Positions 63,573 through 64,000 of a stretch of DNA of 64,000 nt are shown in pieces (position 1 is the stretch's first letter; every line of letters starts with the position of its first letter). The position numbers were made by a program, and so were the translations under genes. The notes under the pieces are model-generated. The model saw nothing but the letters and a program-made list of their open reading frames with translations, was not told where the DNA came from and made no database searches. Source of the stretch: Dipylidium caninum (taxonomy: Eukaryota > Platyhelminthes > Cestoda > Cyclophyllidea > Dipylidiidae); the NCBI GenBank assembly GCA_017562135.1, contig QEYB01001685.1, positions 682,001-746,000 on the forward strand. The letters are read 5' to 3'.

Positions 63573-64000
63573 GAGTCGGCTACAAGTGTTCCTCAGATCG
63601 TTAGCCGTATTAACTCGGCATTTTAATTAAAATTTGAAGCTTCCATCATCTTATTGCCTGGTAAGAGGTACAGTCCACAGGAGAATAAAAATTATCCGCA
63701 TGTTTTCCTCTTAATGCTAAAAAAATTCCAAATGAGGAGGGATTACAAGCGCCCGTGGCAAGTGAGGCTTATCGTGAGTTCCATTCTTGACCTTTACCAA
63801 ATCTAATTACCCCCTGAAATTTGACTTCGGACCTTCCCTTCCCCTATGTCTTCTCCTTTGCCTTCGCCTTCCCTCCGCCCCGTCCCATCCCGAAGGTGGG
63901 TGGCAAACAAATACCAGAATCTTCCTTTTCGTCCTGAGGGAACTCGGCAAATCCCACCTCTCATACCCGGAGAACGGTGGACCAGGCAGGGTAACACCCC

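Larger units (their letters stand above)
60065..64000. other. simple-repeat-rich stretch, no further exon identified
   Basis: This may be the intron(s) of the membrane-protein gene that ends at 59116. It holds GA repeats, a GGTA tetranucleotide tract and a GAG-rich tract. A plus-strand frame from the ATG at about 62997 (MEELTILGKWKKFLLRVLG) resembles a small first exon but has no clear continuation. Remaining frames are low-complexity readings of repeats. Confidence 0.4.

Noticed and set aside
1..64000. tRNA, rRNA, CRISPR array, operon or prokaryotic features
   Set aside because: I looked for tRNA box motifs, direct-repeat arrays and tight gene clusters and saw none; the gene structure is eukaryotic.

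Overview
This window looks like nuclear DNA of a parasitic flatworm, most likely a cestode. All three recognisable genes are animal genes. Two of them are cut by many spliceosomal introns, several only 30-46 nt long and mostly clustered at the 5' end, a short-intron class known from parasitic flatworms. Base composition by eye is well above the very AT-rich schistosome level. Genes are sparse, and microsatellites, a mariner relic and a dispersed inverted repeat fill part of the space. The taxon call is inference.

Layout. Positions 1-26.8 kb hold no gene I can name, only a few splice-bounded open stretches that could be exons of long-intron genes. Positions 26.8-31.3 kb (minus) carry a complete ten-exon BROX gene (BRO1 domain, ESCRT-III partner) ending in a CaaX box, CVIS. 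Positions 31.3-40.9 kb are almost empty apart from one arm of a ~0.8-0.9 kb inverted dispersed repeat at 36.1-36.9 kb. Positions 41.0-45.8 kb (minus) carry a complete eleven-exon FMR1/FXR-family gene (Agenet/Tudor, KH1, KH2, RGG). It is divergent, across about 1.4 kb, from the intronless-looking TIMM10 at 47.1-47.4 kb (plus). A mariner DD34D transposase relic lies at 49.87-50.74 kb, possible small exons at 51.0-51.5 kb, and the second repeat arm at 54.65-55.57 kb. Positions 59.1-60.06 kb (minus) hold the last two exons of a single-pass membrane protein I cannot name. The remainder is simple-repeat-rich intergenic or intronic DNA.

The genes have unrelated housekeeping or regulatory jobs: membrane remodelling with ESCRT (BROX), mRNA binding and translational control (FXR), and chaperoning of mitochondrial carrier precursors (TIMM10). 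Nothing suggests an operon or a coordinated cassette. I found no convincing new multi-gene system. The most informative observations are the ultra-short introns, the altered GXXG loop of FXR KH2, the charged insertion inside the BRO1 domain, and the unidentified membrane protein. All splice models were built by hand from GT/AG signals, reading phase and family alignment from memory, and need transcript confirmation.
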